DNA of 64,000 nt from Tardiphaga sp052076105. Lineage in GTDB: Bacteria; Pseudomonadota; Alphaproteobacteria; Rhizobiales; Xanthobacteraceae. The stretch spans positions 3,286,001 through 3,350,000 of the forward strand of contig NZ_CP197245.1 in the NCBI RefSeq assembly GCF_052076105.1, given 5' to 3'. Of the stretch, positions 26,855-35,820 are shown piece after piece; position 1 is the first letter of the stretch; the number at the start of each line of letters is the position of its first letter. The position numbers and the translations under genes were made by a program. Under the pieces are notes generated by a model, which was given only the letters and a program-made list of their open reading frames with translations, was not told where the DNA came from and did no database searches.

Positions 26855-27552
26855 GCCGCAACCGCCTTCGCATCCCTGGGCATACGCAGCTCGGCCGTAA
26901 TCTCCGCCATGATCGACACGGCAATTTCCGACGGCGACACGGCGCCAATGTTCAATCCGATCGGCGCCTTGATCCGCGCGAAGTCAGCCTCGCTGACGCC
27001 CTGCGCCTTCAGCCGGTCGCCGCGCTTGGCGTGGGTCTTTCGCGAGCCCAGCGCGCCGATATAGAAGCAGTTTTTCTCGAACGCATGCAGTAGCGCGGGA
27101 TCGTCGATCTTCGGATCGTGGGTCACGGCGACGAAGGCCGTGTAGTGATCGATGTTGAGGCCCGGCAACGCCTCTTCCGGCCATTCGGCAATCAGTTTCA
27201 CGTCCGGGAAACGCTCCGAGCTGGCAAAAGCCGTGCGCGGATCGACCACCGTCACATCATAATCCAGCGAGTGTGCCAGCGGCGCCAGCGCCTGGCTGAT
27301 ATGGACGGCACCGATGATCACGAGGCGTGCGGTGGGCGCGTAGACGTTCAGAAACAGCTTCTTGCCGTCCGCCTCGACCATCGCGCTCTTGCCCATGCGG
27401 AGCTGCTTTTCGAGCTCGGCATGCAGCGGATCACCGGCGAAATCCGCCGCCTTCACCAGGCGTTGTGTTCCATCGGATATATCGGTGATCAAAATAATGG
27501 GACGCCGGGCGGCGCGCTCAGCGTTCAGAGTGGCAAGTGTCTCGGCTTTCAC
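26851..27552 (-). CDS. XdhC family protein, Rossmann-domain part
   Basis: 233 residues from GTG 27552, which overlaps the stop of the upstream XdhC N-domain gene by 4 bp; longer frames run antisense-like over that gene. It begins KAETLATLNAERAARRPIILITD and contains the C-terminal Rossmann domain (LVIIGAVHISQALAPLAHSL, VAVTHDPKIDD, YIGALGSRKTHAKR), with GLNIGAVSPSEIAVSIMAEI at the end. XdhC binds, protects and sulfurates the Mo cofactor for xanthine dehydrogenase-type enzymes. Confidence 0.92.
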   Translation of the reverse strand: MKAETLATLNAERAARRPIILITDISDGTQRLVKAADFAGDPLHAELEKQLRMGKSAMVEADGKKLFLNVYAPTARLVIIGAVHISQALAPLAHSLDYDVTVVDPRTAFASSERFPDVKLIAEWPEEALPGLNIDHYTAFVAVTHDPKIDDPALLHAFEKNCFYIGALGSRKTHAKRGDRLKAQGVSEADFARIKAPIGLNIGAVSPSEIAVSIMAEITAELRMPRDAKAVAA

Positions 27553-27878
27553 GACTGCCCCACCTTCTCGACGAACACGCGGATCGTGCCGCCGCAGGAC
27601 AGGCCGACATTCCAGGCGGTCTCGTCGGCCACACCGAATTCGAGCAATTTGGGCTCGCCACTCGCAATCACATCGAGCGCCTCGGTGACCACGGCGCCTT
27701 CGACGCAACCGCCAGAAACCGAGCCCAGGAAGGTGCCGTCGTCGTTGATGACGAGATTCGAGCCTGCGGGGCGCGGCGCCGAACCCCAGGTCTCAACTAC
27801 GGTGGCCAGCGCCACACCGTGCCCGGCCTTCTGCCACGCCTCGGCGGCCTGCAGGATGTCTTCATCGCGATTGAGCAT
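27549..27878 (-). CDS. XdhC/CoxI N-terminal domain protein
   Basis: 109 residues, only the XdhC_CoxI domain: DEDILQAAEAWQKAGHGVALATVV, WGSAPRPAGS, and GSVSGGCVEGAVV, whose Cys is the conserved cofactor-contacting residue. It has no Rossmann domain, and its partner gene follows with a 4-bp overlap, so the two polypeptides probably act together as one split XdhC. Part of the cox operon, 11 nt after coxE. Confidence 0.92.
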   Translation of the reverse strand: MLNRDEDILQAAEAWQKAGHGVALATVVETWGSAPRPAGSNLVINDDGTFLGSVSGGCVEGAVVTEALDVIASGEPKLLEFGVADETAWNVGLSCGGTIRVFVEKVGQS

Positions 27879-27889
27879 GGAAGCCTCTC

Positions 27890-29056
27890 TTAAGCTGCGG
27901 GCCGGATCAGGCTGCGGTGATGGACCGGGGGCGCCGATGACAGCGCCTTGATCAGTCCGTCGATCGAACTCAAATTATGCACCGGACGAAATTCGTCAAC
28001 GTGCGGGAGCATCATTTTGATGCCCTGCGCCTTCGGTTCGAACCCGTCGAAGCGCAACAACGGGTTGAGCCATATCAGCCGCCGACAGGAGCGATGCAGC
28101 CGGTCCATCTCAAATGCCAGTTGCGAATCGGCCTCGCGCTCCAGTCCATCCGAGATCAGCAGGACGATGGCGCCCTGACCGAGTACGCGGCGTCCCCACA
28201 GCTTGTTGAAGTTGTGCAGCGACGCGGAAATACGCGTGCCGCCGGCCCAGTCTTCCACCGAGGCCGAACACGAGGCCAGCGCCTCGTCGGGATCGCGCGA
28301 GCGCAGCGCCCGCGTCACATTGGTCAGCCGGGTGCCGAACAGAAAAACCGAGACGCGCTTGCGGGCGTCCGTAATGGCATGAAGAAAGTGCAGGAACAGC
28401 CGGGTATATTCGCTCATCGAGCCGGAGATATCGAGCAACGCGACAATCGGCGCCGGCCTGTCGATCAGGCCCAGCCTGCGGATATCGATGATATCGCCGC
28501 CTGTGCGCAGGCTGCCGCGCAGTGTGCGCCGCAGATCGAGCCGCGCGCCGCGCTTGTCCGGCTGGGTGCGGCGTGTGCGCAGTTCAGCTTGCGGCAGCCG
28601 CATATTGGCGATGGCGCGCGTGACCTCGGCGATCTCCGCGGCGCTCATCTGCGCAAAATCCTTCTTCTGCAAAACCTCGCGGTCGGAGACCGACAGCCGG
28701 ATCTCCTGTTCCTGCGGTGCCTCGCGCTCTTGGCCCTGCGCCGGTTGCGCCATCGCCTCCTGCACGCGGCGCGAGGCCGGCGGCGGCTTGCGCTTGGCAT
28801 CGTCGGGCAGCGGCACCGAATCCAGCATCTGCTTCCACTCGTCGGCGGCACGGAAGAACAGATCGAAGGCCTGCGCGAATACCAGCGCATGCTCGTGGCG
28901 CTTGACGAAGATCGCTTCCAGCGTGGTGTACACGTCGGCGCGCTTGCCGATCTCGATCAACTGGATGGCATTGAGCGCATCGATCACCGCACCCGGCCCG
29001 ACCGGAAGCCCGGCAGCGCGGAGCGCACGCGCGAAACCGATGACATTGTCTGCCAT
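27890..29056 (-). CDS. coxE: CoxE-like VWA domain protein
   Basis: 388 residues from ATG 29056. An upstream in-frame start at 29125 would translate the edge of an intergenic repeat, so I prefer MADNVIGFARALRAAG. The N-terminal helical region precedes a long charged linker and a von Willebrand A domain (~190-385) with MIDAS residues in ALLDISGSMSEYTR, then GGTRISASL and LISDGLERE. CoxE works with the CoxD MoxR-type ATPase in maturing the Mo active site of CO dehydrogenase-type hydroxylases. Confidence 0.88.
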   Translation of the reverse strand: MADNVIGFARALRAAGLPVGPGAVIDALNAIQLIEIGKRADVYTTLEAIFVKRHEHALVFAQAFDLFFRAADEWKQMLDSVPLPDDAKRKPPPASRRVQEAMAQPAQGQEREAPQEQEIRLSVSDREVLQKKDFAQMSAAEIAEVTRAIANMRLPQAELRTRRTQPDKRGARLDLRRTLRGSLRTGGDIIDIRRLGLIDRPAPIVALLDISGSMSEYTRLFLHFLHAITDARKRVSVFLFGTRLTNVTRALRSRDPDEALASCSASVEDWAGGTRISASLHNFNKLWGRRVLGQGAIVLLISDGLEREADSQLAFEMDRLHRSCRRLIWLNPLLRFDGFEPKAQGIKMMLPHVDEFRPVHNLSSIDGLIKALSSAPPVHHRSLIRPAA

Positions 29057-29148
29057 CTGGCCGGTCGGCGGATTGAGATGATCGATGGGCAATTCCAACT
29101 CCGTCGTTCCGGGGCGGACGCGCATCTTCGCGCGACCGAACCGCCACT

Positions 29149-29261
29149 GTCATTCCGGAGTCGAACGCGTCTTCGCGTTCGACCCCGGAATCTCGCGGTG
29201 TTTGACACGATCAACACACCGAGGTTCCGGATTCGACGCTAACGCCTCGCCCCGGAACGAC
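29149..29261. repeat. Bipartite palindromic intergenic repeat
   Basis: The left unit contains GTCGAACGCG-tctt-CGCGTTCGAC, flanked by TTCCGG and CCGGAA. A diverged inverted counterpart (CACCGAGGTTCCGG ... CCCCGGAACGAC) follows. A similar CGTTCCGGGGCGGACGCGC tract also lies at 29105-29123. The TTCCGG/CCGGAA-bounded design resembles the REP-type elements common in Bradyrhizobium relatives; copy number elsewhere cannot be seen. Confidence 0.65.
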
Positions 29262-29270
29262 GAGTGCGTG

Positions 29271-30179
29271 TCAATCGCTCGTCGCTTCCTTGATCACCTT
29301 CTGCAGTGCATCGCCCTGCATGCGCTGGATGTCGTCCTGATACTTCAACAGCGCGCCCAGCGTATCGCCCACCACCTGCGGCGTCAGCGAGCGGGCGTCG
29401 AGTTCAGTCAGCGCGGTCGCCCAGTCCAGTGTTTCGGCGACGCCCGGCGACTTGTAGAAATCCTGATCGCGTAGTGCCTGCACGAACTTCACCACCTGCT
29501 GCGAGAGTTTGGCGGAGATGCCCGGCACGCGCGACTTGACGATAGCGAGTTCGCGCTCGGCGGCGGGATAATCGACCCAGTGATACAGACAGCGCCGCTT
29601 CAACGCGTCGTGGATTTCGCGGGTGCGGTTCGACGTGACGATGACAATTGGCGGCGACGGCGCCTTCACCGTGCCGAGTTCGGGAATGGTCACCTGAAAG
29701 TCGCTGAGAATTTCGAGGAGATACGCCTCGAACGCCTCGTCTGCGCGATCAAGTTCGTCGATCAGCAAGACCGGCGCGCCATTCACGTCCGGCTCCAGCG
29801 CCTGCAGCAGCGGACGCTTGATCAAATAACGCTCGGCGAAGATGTCGCTGGAGAGCTGATCGCGATCGGTGTCGCCGGCGGCTTCCGCCAGCCGGATCGC
29901 GATCATCTGCGAGGCGCTGTTCCACTCATAGACAGCGGACGAGACATCGAGACCCTCATAGCACTGCAGCCGGATCAGCTTGCGGCCGAGCGCTGCAGAC
30001 AACACCTTCGCGATCTCGGTCTTGCCGACGCCAGCCTCGCCTTCGAGAAACAGCGGTCGCCCCATTTTTAGCGACAGGTAAGCCACCGTCGCCAAAGACC
30101 GCTCGGCGAGATAGCCGCGCGATGTCAGCAGTTCCAGCATGCCATCGACGGAAGTGGGGAGCGCCGATGGCTTGGTCAT
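29271..30179 (-). CDS. coxD: MoxR-type AAA+ ATPase (CoxD)
   Basis: 302 residues. Walker A is GEAGVGKTEIAK (~44-55), Walker B LLIDELDRADEAFEAYLLE, sensor 1 IVTSNRTREIHDALKRR with the arginine finger region. The C-terminal lid follows. MoxR/CoxD ATPases act as chaperones with VWA proteins; in Oligotropha CoxD is needed to assemble the CuSMo centre of CODH. Gene order coxM-coxD-coxE supports the same system here. A repeat element separates it from coxE. Confidence 0.93.
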   Translation of the reverse strand: MTKPSALPTSVDGMLELLTSRGYLAERSLATVAYLSLKMGRPLFLEGEAGVGKTEIAKVLSAALGRKLIRLQCYEGLDVSSAVYEWNSASQMIAIRLAEAAGDTDRDQLSSDIFAERYLIKRPLLQALEPDVNGAPVLLIDELDRADEAFEAYLLEILSDFQVTIPELGTVKAPSPPIVIVTSNRTREIHDALKRRCLYHWVDYPAAERELAIVKSRVPGISAKLSQQVVKFVQALRDQDFYKSPGVAETLDWATALTELDARSLTPQVVGDTLGALLKYQDDIQRMQGDALQKVIKEATSD

Positions 30180-30217
30180 GAGAGAACCGATCCGAGGAAG
30201 TGCGAGCCCGACAAATA

Positions 30218-31024
30218 TCAGGCCCGGTTGTTGGCGGCTTCGACCGCACGCTTGGCCAGCACGCCGATCAGATGCGCGCGATATTCGGCGCTGCCATGGA
30301 GATCGCTGTTGAGGCCTTCGGCCGGCACCGTAAGCCCGTCCAGCGCCTTTGGCGAGAACCGCTTCTGCAATGCAGCCTCGAACGCCTCGACGCGGAACAC
30401 GCCATCCGAGCCTGCACCGGTGACCGTAACGCGCACGCCCGACGGCAGCCGCGCCACGAACACACCGACCAGCGCATAGCGCGAGGCCTGGTTGCGGAAC
30501 TTGATATAGGCTGCCTTCTTCGGCACCGGGAACGAGACCTTGGTGATGATCTCGTCGCTCTCCAGGGCAGTCGTGAACAGGCCCTGGAAGAACTCTTCCG
30601 GCTTCAGCTTGCGCTTGTTGGTGACGATGGTGGCGCCGAGCGCCATCACGGCTGCGGGATAGTCCGCGGTCGGATCGTTATTGGCGAGCGAACCACCGAT
30701 GGTGCCCTTGTGGCGCACGGCAGGATCGCCGATCAGGCCGGCGAGTTCGGCCAGGGCGGGGATCGCTTCGCCGACGATCGGCGACGCCGCGACATTGGCA
30801 TGCTTGGCGAGCGCGCCGATCACCAGCGAGCGGCCCTTCATCTCGATGCCGTCGACACCCTCGATATGCGAGAGATCGATGATGTGCGGCGGCGCGGCCA
30901 GACGCTGCTTCATGACCGGCACCAGCGTGTGACCGCCGGCGATCAGCTTGGCATCCTCGTTCTTGATGAGGAGATTGGCGGCCTGCCGCACGGTCGACGG
31001 ACGGTGATATTTGAATTCGTACAT
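30218..31024 (-). CDS. coxM: Molybdenum hydroxylase FAD-binding subunit (CoxM-like)
   Basis: 268 residues. The FAD-binding motifs AGGHTLVPVMKQRL (~30-43) and GTIGGSLANNDPTADYPA (~108-125) are intact, with the CO_deh_flav_C domain (ASRYALVGVFVA onward) at the C-terminus. It transfers electrons from the 2Fe-2S subunit to the acceptor via FAD. It follows coxS with a 46-nt gap and no coxL, the catalytic subunit, in between or nearby. Confidence 0.92.
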   Translation of the reverse strand: MYEFKYHRPSTVRQAANLLIKNEDAKLIAGGHTLVPVMKQRLAAPPHIIDLSHIEGVDGIEMKGRSLVIGALAKHANVAASPIVGEAIPALAELAGLIGDPAVRHKGTIGGSLANNDPTADYPAAVMALGATIVTNKRKLKPEEFFQGLFTTALESDEIITKVSFPVPKKAAYIKFRNQASRYALVGVFVARLPSGVRVTVTGAGSDGVFRVEAFEAALQKRFSPKALDGLTVPAEGLNSDLHGSAEYRAHLIGVLAKRAVEAANNRA

Positions 31025-31070
31025 GGGTGGGGATCCCTGATTCGCGGTGCGCGATTATCGTTGTGCGTCG

Positions 31071-31556
<486 letters not shown>

Positions 31557-31728
31557 ATGCACTCTCTTGGTCCGTACCGCCATTGCGTGGCTGAACGGTC
31601 ATTAAAATCATTCCAAATGCATAATATGGCCCATCCCGGCAATGAGCAACCTCAAGTCGGGACGGTCTCTGATGCGTTTTTCCGCGGTATCAAGCACACT
31701 TGATCGCCGCTATCAGACGCCTCTGGCC

Positions 31729-32175
31729 TTAGCCTTGCACGGCCTTGGCGAAGTTCGCGAAGAACTCGTCGGCGATCTTCTTGGCCGAACCGTTGATGAG
31801 GCGCTGACCGAGCTGGGCCAGCTTGCCGCCGATCTGGGCTTCCACGTTGTAGGTCAGGAGCGTGCCGCCATCCTTGTCGGTCAGACCGACGACAGCGCCA
31901 CCCTTGGCAAAGCCGGCCACGCCACCCTCGCCTTCACCGGTGATCTTGTAGCCGTTCGGCGGATCGAGATCGCTCAGCGTGACCTTGCCCTTGAAGCGGG
32001 CGGAAACCGGGCCGACCTTGATCTTGGCGGTGGCACGAAAGCCGCCTTCCTCGGTGGTCTCGAGCTCTTCGCAGCCCGGGATGCAGGCCTTCAGCACTGC
32101 GGGGTCGTTGAGCTTTCCCCACACCACTTCGCGGGGCGCGGCAAGCTGGACTTCACCGCTCATCGTCATGGCCAT
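31729..32175 (-). CDS. coxG: CoxG-like SRPBCC family protein
   Basis: 148 residues: MSGEVQLAAPREVVWGKLND at the start and PGCEEL, ARFKGKVTLSD, LLTYNVEAQIGGKLAQLG, all CoxG/START-like features. The very C-terminal amphipathic helix (AKKIADEFFANFAKAV) ends the protein without the long membrane-anchoring tail of some CoxG. CoxG is linked to membrane recruitment of CO dehydrogenase and to transfer of quinone substrates. It is upstream of coxS on the same strand. Confidence 0.92.
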   Translation of the reverse strand: MAMTMSGEVQLAAPREVVWGKLNDPAVLKACIPGCEELETTEEGGFRATAKIKVGPVSARFKGKVTLSDLDPPNGYKITGEGEGGVAGFAKGGAVVGLTDKDGGTLLTYNVEAQIGGKLAQLGQRLINGSAKKIADEFFANFAKAVQG

Positions 32176-32388
32176 GGGTCTGTCTCCTGAATTTGTCGCC
32201 GTCCGAAATTAAGGCTGTGATCCCCGAGGGGAATAGACCGTCGATCCCAAGTAATGCACAGACGGCACAAAGGAAAGACCGGCCGGCGGAATGGATGCAC
32301 TGCCTATTCGCAATGCAACAAGCGATAGCGGTAGGCCGTTTGCAGGGGATTGGCAGACTCTGCACGGAATGGTTAGGGTCCCGCACAA

Positions 32389-33738
32389 ATGAGCACATCC
32401 CTATCCCCTCTGCTGGCGCCCCTGCTGTCGAGCCCCGCGATGCGCGCGGTCTGCGATGATACCGCCCATTTGCAGCATATGCTGGACTTCGAAGCCGCAC
32501 TGGCGCGCGCCGAGGCCGCCACAGGGGTGATTCCAGCCAGGGCAGTGGCGGCCATCGAGGCCGCCTGTAAAGCCGATCAGTTCGATATGGCCGCCCTGGC
32601 CGATGCCGCCACGCGTTCCGGCAACCTCGCCATCCCGCTGGTCAAGACGCTCACTGCCAAAGTGGCGAAGGCCGATGCCGAGGCTGCGCGCTACGTGCAT
32701 TGGGGCGCCACCAGCCAGGACGTCATCGACAGCGCCACCATGCTCGGCCTGCGCGCGGCCATCGACGCCCTGCTTGCGGATCTCGATCGCGCCGTCGCCG
32801 GCTTCGCAGCTCTTGCGGTCAAGCACCGCAACACCGCCGTGGTCGCCCGCACCTGGCTGCAGCACGCGCTGCCAATGCCATTCGGGCTGAAGCTCGCCGA
32901 ATATGCTTCGGCACTGCACCGCTCGCGGCTGCGCCTCAAGCGATTGCGCGCCGAAGGTCTCGCACTGCAATTCGGCGGCGCCGCCGGCACGCTGGCCGCG
33001 CTCGGTGACAAGGGGCTCGTCATTGCCGAACAACTCGCCAAGGAATTGCAACTGCCCCTGCCCGATGCACCATGGCACACCCATCGCGACCGTATCGCCG
33101 AAGTGGCTTCCGTACTGGCGATCCTGTCCGGCTCATGCGGCAAGATCGCCCGCGATGTCTCGCTGATGATGCAGACCGATGTCGGCGAAGCGTTCGAACC
33201 GTCCGGTGAAGGCCGCGGCGGCTCGTCGACCATGCCGCACAAGCGCAATCCCGTGGCATCGGCCTCGGCACTTGGCGCCGCGACCATAGCCCCCAATCTC
33301 GCCGCCACGATCTTTGCAGCGCAGATCCAGGATCACGAACGCAGCGCCGGTCCATGGCACGCGGAATGGCCGACCCTCCCGACGCTGCTGCTGGTGACAT
33401 CGGGCGCGCTAGCCGCAGTCGTCGATATTGCCGAAGGGCTCGAGGTCGATGCCGTCAGGATGCGCGCCAATCTCGACACCACGCACGGACTCATCATGGC
33501 GGAAGCCGTGACTTTTGCGCTGGCGGAAAAGCTCGGCAAGAGCGACGCGCATCATCTGGTCGAAGCCGCCACCAAGCGCGCCGTCGCCGAGAAGAAACAT
33601 CTGCGCGATGTGCTCACCGCTGATCCCACGGTCAGCGCGCAACTGAGCGCTGCCGCCATCGCCCAACTATTCGAGCCGATGGATTATCAGGGCGTCTCGC
33701 AGGCCCTGATCGACCGCCTGCTCGCCTCACTCTCTTAA
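32389..33738 (+). CDS. pcaB: 3-carboxy-cis,cis-muconate cycloisomerase
   Basis: 449 residues, a fumarase/aspartase superfamily enzyme. The signature GGSSTMPHKRNPVAS (~278-292) holds the mobile catalytic Ser loop, and VHWGATSQDVIDSA (~103-116) the other conserved stretch. It converts 3-carboxymuconate to 4-carboxymuconolactone in the protocatechuate branch of the beta-ketoadipate pathway. pcaD and pcaC follow at 22 and 13 nt. The dioxygenase genes pcaHG are not in the window. A regulator is not adjacent. Confidence 0.95.
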   Translation: MSTSLSPLLAPLLSSPAMRAVCDDTAHLQHMLDFEAALARAEAATGVIPARAVAAIEAACKADQFDMAALADAATRSGNLAIPLVKTLTAKVAKADAEAARYVHWGATSQDVIDSATMLGLRAAIDALLADLDRAVAGFAALAVKHRNTAVVARTWLQHALPMPFGLKLAEYASALHRSRLRLKRLRAEGLALQFGGAAGTLAALGDKGLVIAEQLAKELQLPLPDAPWHTHRDRIAEVASVLAILSGSCGKIARDVSLMMQTDVGEAFEPSGEGRGGSSTMPHKRNPVASASALGAATIAPNLAATIFAAQIQDHERSAGPWHAEWPTLPTLLLVTSGALAAVVDIAEGLEVDAVRMRANLDTTHGLIMAEAVTFALAEKLGKSDAHHLVEAATKRAVAEKKHLRDVLTADPTVSAQLSAAAIAQLFEPMDYQGVSQALIDRLLASLS

Positions 33739-33760
33739 GAAGAAACTCGGGAGACACACC

Positions 33761-34540
33761 ATGCCCATGATCGATGCCGACGGCTGCCTGCTGAATGTCT
33801 CCGTGGAGGGCCGCGACAGCGGGCCGACGCTGATGATGTCGAATTCGCTCGGCTGCACCATGGCGATGTGGGAGCCGCAGATGCCGGCGCTGACAAAGCT
33901 GTTTCGCGTGATCCGCTACGATCGCCGCGGCCATGGCAAGTCCGGCATGAACGGCCCGACCTCGATGGAGCGCTATGGCAAGGACGTGCTGGCGATCCTC
34001 GACGATCTCAACATCGACAAAGTGCACTGGTGCGGCCTTTCTATGGGCGGCATGGTCGGACAGTGGCTCGGAGCCAATGCGCCGGAGCGCTTCAACAAGA
34101 TCGTTCTCGCCAATACCAGTTGCTACTATCCGGACCCGACCAACTGGCACAACCGCATCAAGGCCGTTCGTGAAGGCGGCCTCAGGGCTGTCGCCGATGC
34201 CGTCATCGGTGGTTGGCTGACCGCCGACTTCCGCGAGCGCGAGCCGGAGACCACGGCGAAGATGAAGGCCATGCTGCTGGCGTCCCCGGTCGAGGGCTAT
34301 CTTGCTGCCTGCGAGGCGCTGAGCACGCTCGATCAGCGCGCGCTGCTGCCCAAGATCAAAAGCCCCACGCTGGTGATCGCCGGCCGTCAGGACAACGCCA
34401 CGCCGGTTTCCGCTGGCGAACTCATCCGCAGCGGCATCCCCGGCGCCAGCATGACGCTGCTGGATGCAGCCCACATCTCCAATGTCGAGCAGCCGCATGC
34501 CTTCACCGAGGCCCTCGTCGGCTTCCTGACGCAGCGCTGA
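33761..34540 (+). CDS. pcaD: 3-oxoadipate enol-lactonase
   Basis: 259 residues, alpha/beta hydrolase. The nucleophile elbow is GLSMGGMVG (~92-100), the acid Asp is in AGRQDNATPV and the His in DAAHISNVEQP near the C-terminus. It hydrolyses the enol-lactone formed by PcaC to 3-oxoadipate. Length matches PcaD and not the longer PcaL fusion (PcaC is separate here). GGGAG sits before ATG 33761. Confidence 0.95.
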   Translation: MPMIDADGCLLNVSVEGRDSGPTLMMSNSLGCTMAMWEPQMPALTKLFRVIRYDRRGHGKSGMNGPTSMERYGKDVLAILDDLNIDKVHWCGLSMGGMVGQWLGANAPERFNKIVLANTSCYYPDPTNWHNRIKAVREGGLRAVADAVIGGWLTADFREREPETTAKMKAMLLASPVEGYLAACEALSTLDQRALLPKIKSPTLVIAGRQDNATPVSAGELIRSGIPGASMTLLDAAHISNVEQPHAFTEALVGFLTQR

Positions 34541-34553
34541 AGGGAGACCTGAG

Positions 34554-34943
34554 ATGGACGAGCAACAGCGCGCCGAAAAAGGCACCGCAAAACGCCGCAA
34601 GGTTCTCGGCAATGCCTGGGTCGACAAATCGGCCGCCGGCAAGAATTCATTTAACGCCGATTTTCTGGATCTGATCAGCCGCTATGCCTGGGGCGAGATC
34701 TGGACGCGGCCGCATTTCGACGATCGCACACGACGTGTGCTGGTGATCGGAACGATGCTCGCGCTCGGTCAGTGGGACGAATTCCGCATGCATGTGCGTG
34801 CTGCCCTCACCGAAGGCGGCTTCACACCGGACGACATCAAGGAAATCCTGTTGCAGCAGGCGATCTATTGCGGCGTGCCGGCAGCCAATCACGCCACCAA
34901 GGAAGCCGGCGCGATTATCAAGGAGCTCGGGCTCCCGATCTAG
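34554..34943 (+). CDS. pcaC: 4-carboxymuconolactone decarboxylase
   Basis: 129 residues, the length of stand-alone PcaC. Motifs: FLDLISRYAWGEIWTRPHFDDRTR, MHVRAALTEGG and YCGVPAANHATKEA, with the catalytic His in the last. It decarboxylates 4-carboxymuconolactone to the enol-lactone used by PcaD. Last gene of the pcaBDC run; the membrane protein beyond it converges. Confidence 0.95.
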   Translation: MDEQQRAEKGTAKRRKVLGNAWVDKSAAGKNSFNADFLDLISRYAWGEIWTRPHFDDRTRRVLVIGTMLALGQWDEFRMHVRAALTEGGFTPDDIKEILLQQAIYCGVPAANHATKEAGAIIKELGLPI

Positions 34944-34956
34944 CCCGCCGCGCTGT

Positions 34957-35583
34957 TTACGCGACCTTTCGCAAAGGTTGCGCGTCGTTGGCTGCCTTGC
35001 CTGGCTGCCCGGGGTCCAGCTCCTGCGCCGTCGCGCGGCGTAGCGGCGGCTCGATCGCCAGCAGCACTGCAGCGCCCAGCATCAGCAGCAGTTCGGTGAT
35101 GTGCAATCGCATCGCGGCGATCTCGCCGACCTTCGATGCCATCACCATGCTGGCGAACGAGATTGCGCCGCCGATGCCAAGCGCCATCATCAACGCCTCG
35201 TCGCAGCCGCCCGTCTTGCGGATTTTCGGCCGCGTGATGAACACCAGAAATACCGTGAAGAACGCGACCACCGTCAGCTTGCCGACGGCGAGCAGCCACG
35301 CATAGCGCACCGTGCCCATGCTGGAAAATTGCATGTAGTCGCTGAGAAACAGCGCCAGCGAAATGTTAGGCCGCTCATAGAAGCCCTGGATCGGCGAGAC
35401 CATGATCCGGAACGCAGAGATCGTCCAGGTCGGGATGAAATAGCAGGCGATCAGCGCACCCGTAAACGTGCTGATCCGCCAAGTCTGAAGCGTACCGGTC
35501 TGAAACGTACCAGTCTGAAATGTGCCAGCCGGGAGAGTTCCAACCGGGTGGGCTCCGGTCTGGTCTGCGCTGCTCTGATCCAT
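34957..35583 (-). CDS. Four-TM membrane protein with variable N-terminal repeats
   Basis: 208 residues from ATG 35583 (a start at 35652 adds a non-hydrophobic lead). The N-terminus is a run of five-residue units (GTLPA, GTFQT, GTFQT, GTLQT) encoded by 15-bp repeats. Four helices follow (TFTGALIACYFIPTWTISAF, LLAVGKLTVVAFFTVFLVFI, MMALGIGGAISFASMVMA, ELLLMLGAAVLLAIEP). No family assigned; likely inner membrane. It converges with pcaC, 13 bp apart. Confidence 0.75.
   Translation of the reverse strand: MDQSSADQTGAHPVGTLPAGTFQTGTFQTGTLQTWRISTFTGALIACYFIPTWTISAFRIMVSPIQGFYERPNISLALFLSDYMQFSSMGTVRYAWLLAVGKLTVVAFFTVFLVFITRPKIRKTGGCDEALMMALGIGGAISFASMVMASKVGEIAAMRLHITELLLMLGAAVLLAIEPPLRRATAQELDPGQPGKAANDAQPLRKVA
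35483..35572. repeat. 15-bp tandem repeat inside the membrane protein gene
   Basis: Three close units of GTCTGAAACGTACCA type (35483-35527) are followed by two or three diverged ones. Each unit encodes one GT(F/L)QT pentapeptide in the N-terminal segment. Unit count could vary by slippage. Confidence 0.75.
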
Positions 35584-35740
35584 GACGTCGTCCACCGCTC
35601 TGCCGGCGACTCGCAGGAGTCGCGCGCCTGCGCCGACGTAACGCCCGTTCAATCAGACGGACAACGTAAACCAATTGGTAACCTTAATTCGAGAACTGCC
35701 GGGATAACGGCGGAGGGGTTGCGATCAGGACTTGCCAAAC

Positions 35741-35769
35741 GAAAAGCCCCGCCTTTTCGACGGGGCCTT
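35741..35769 (-). terminator. Terminator of the small repeat-protein gene
   Basis: On the minus strand CCCCG (or GCCCCG) pairs with CGGGGC around a 9-nt loop, followed by TTTTCG. It lies 52 nt beyond the stop codon of the 58-codon gene at 35821-35997 and fits an intrinsic terminator for it. Confidence 0.75.
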
Positions 35770-35820
35770 CCACATGGGTCGCTGAATGACCCAAATCTCG
35801 ATTAATGTCCGCCTGACGGC

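Noticed and set aside
27977..29242. 421-codon plus-strand frame opposite coxE
   Set aside because: Antisense shadow; crosses the intergenic repeat.
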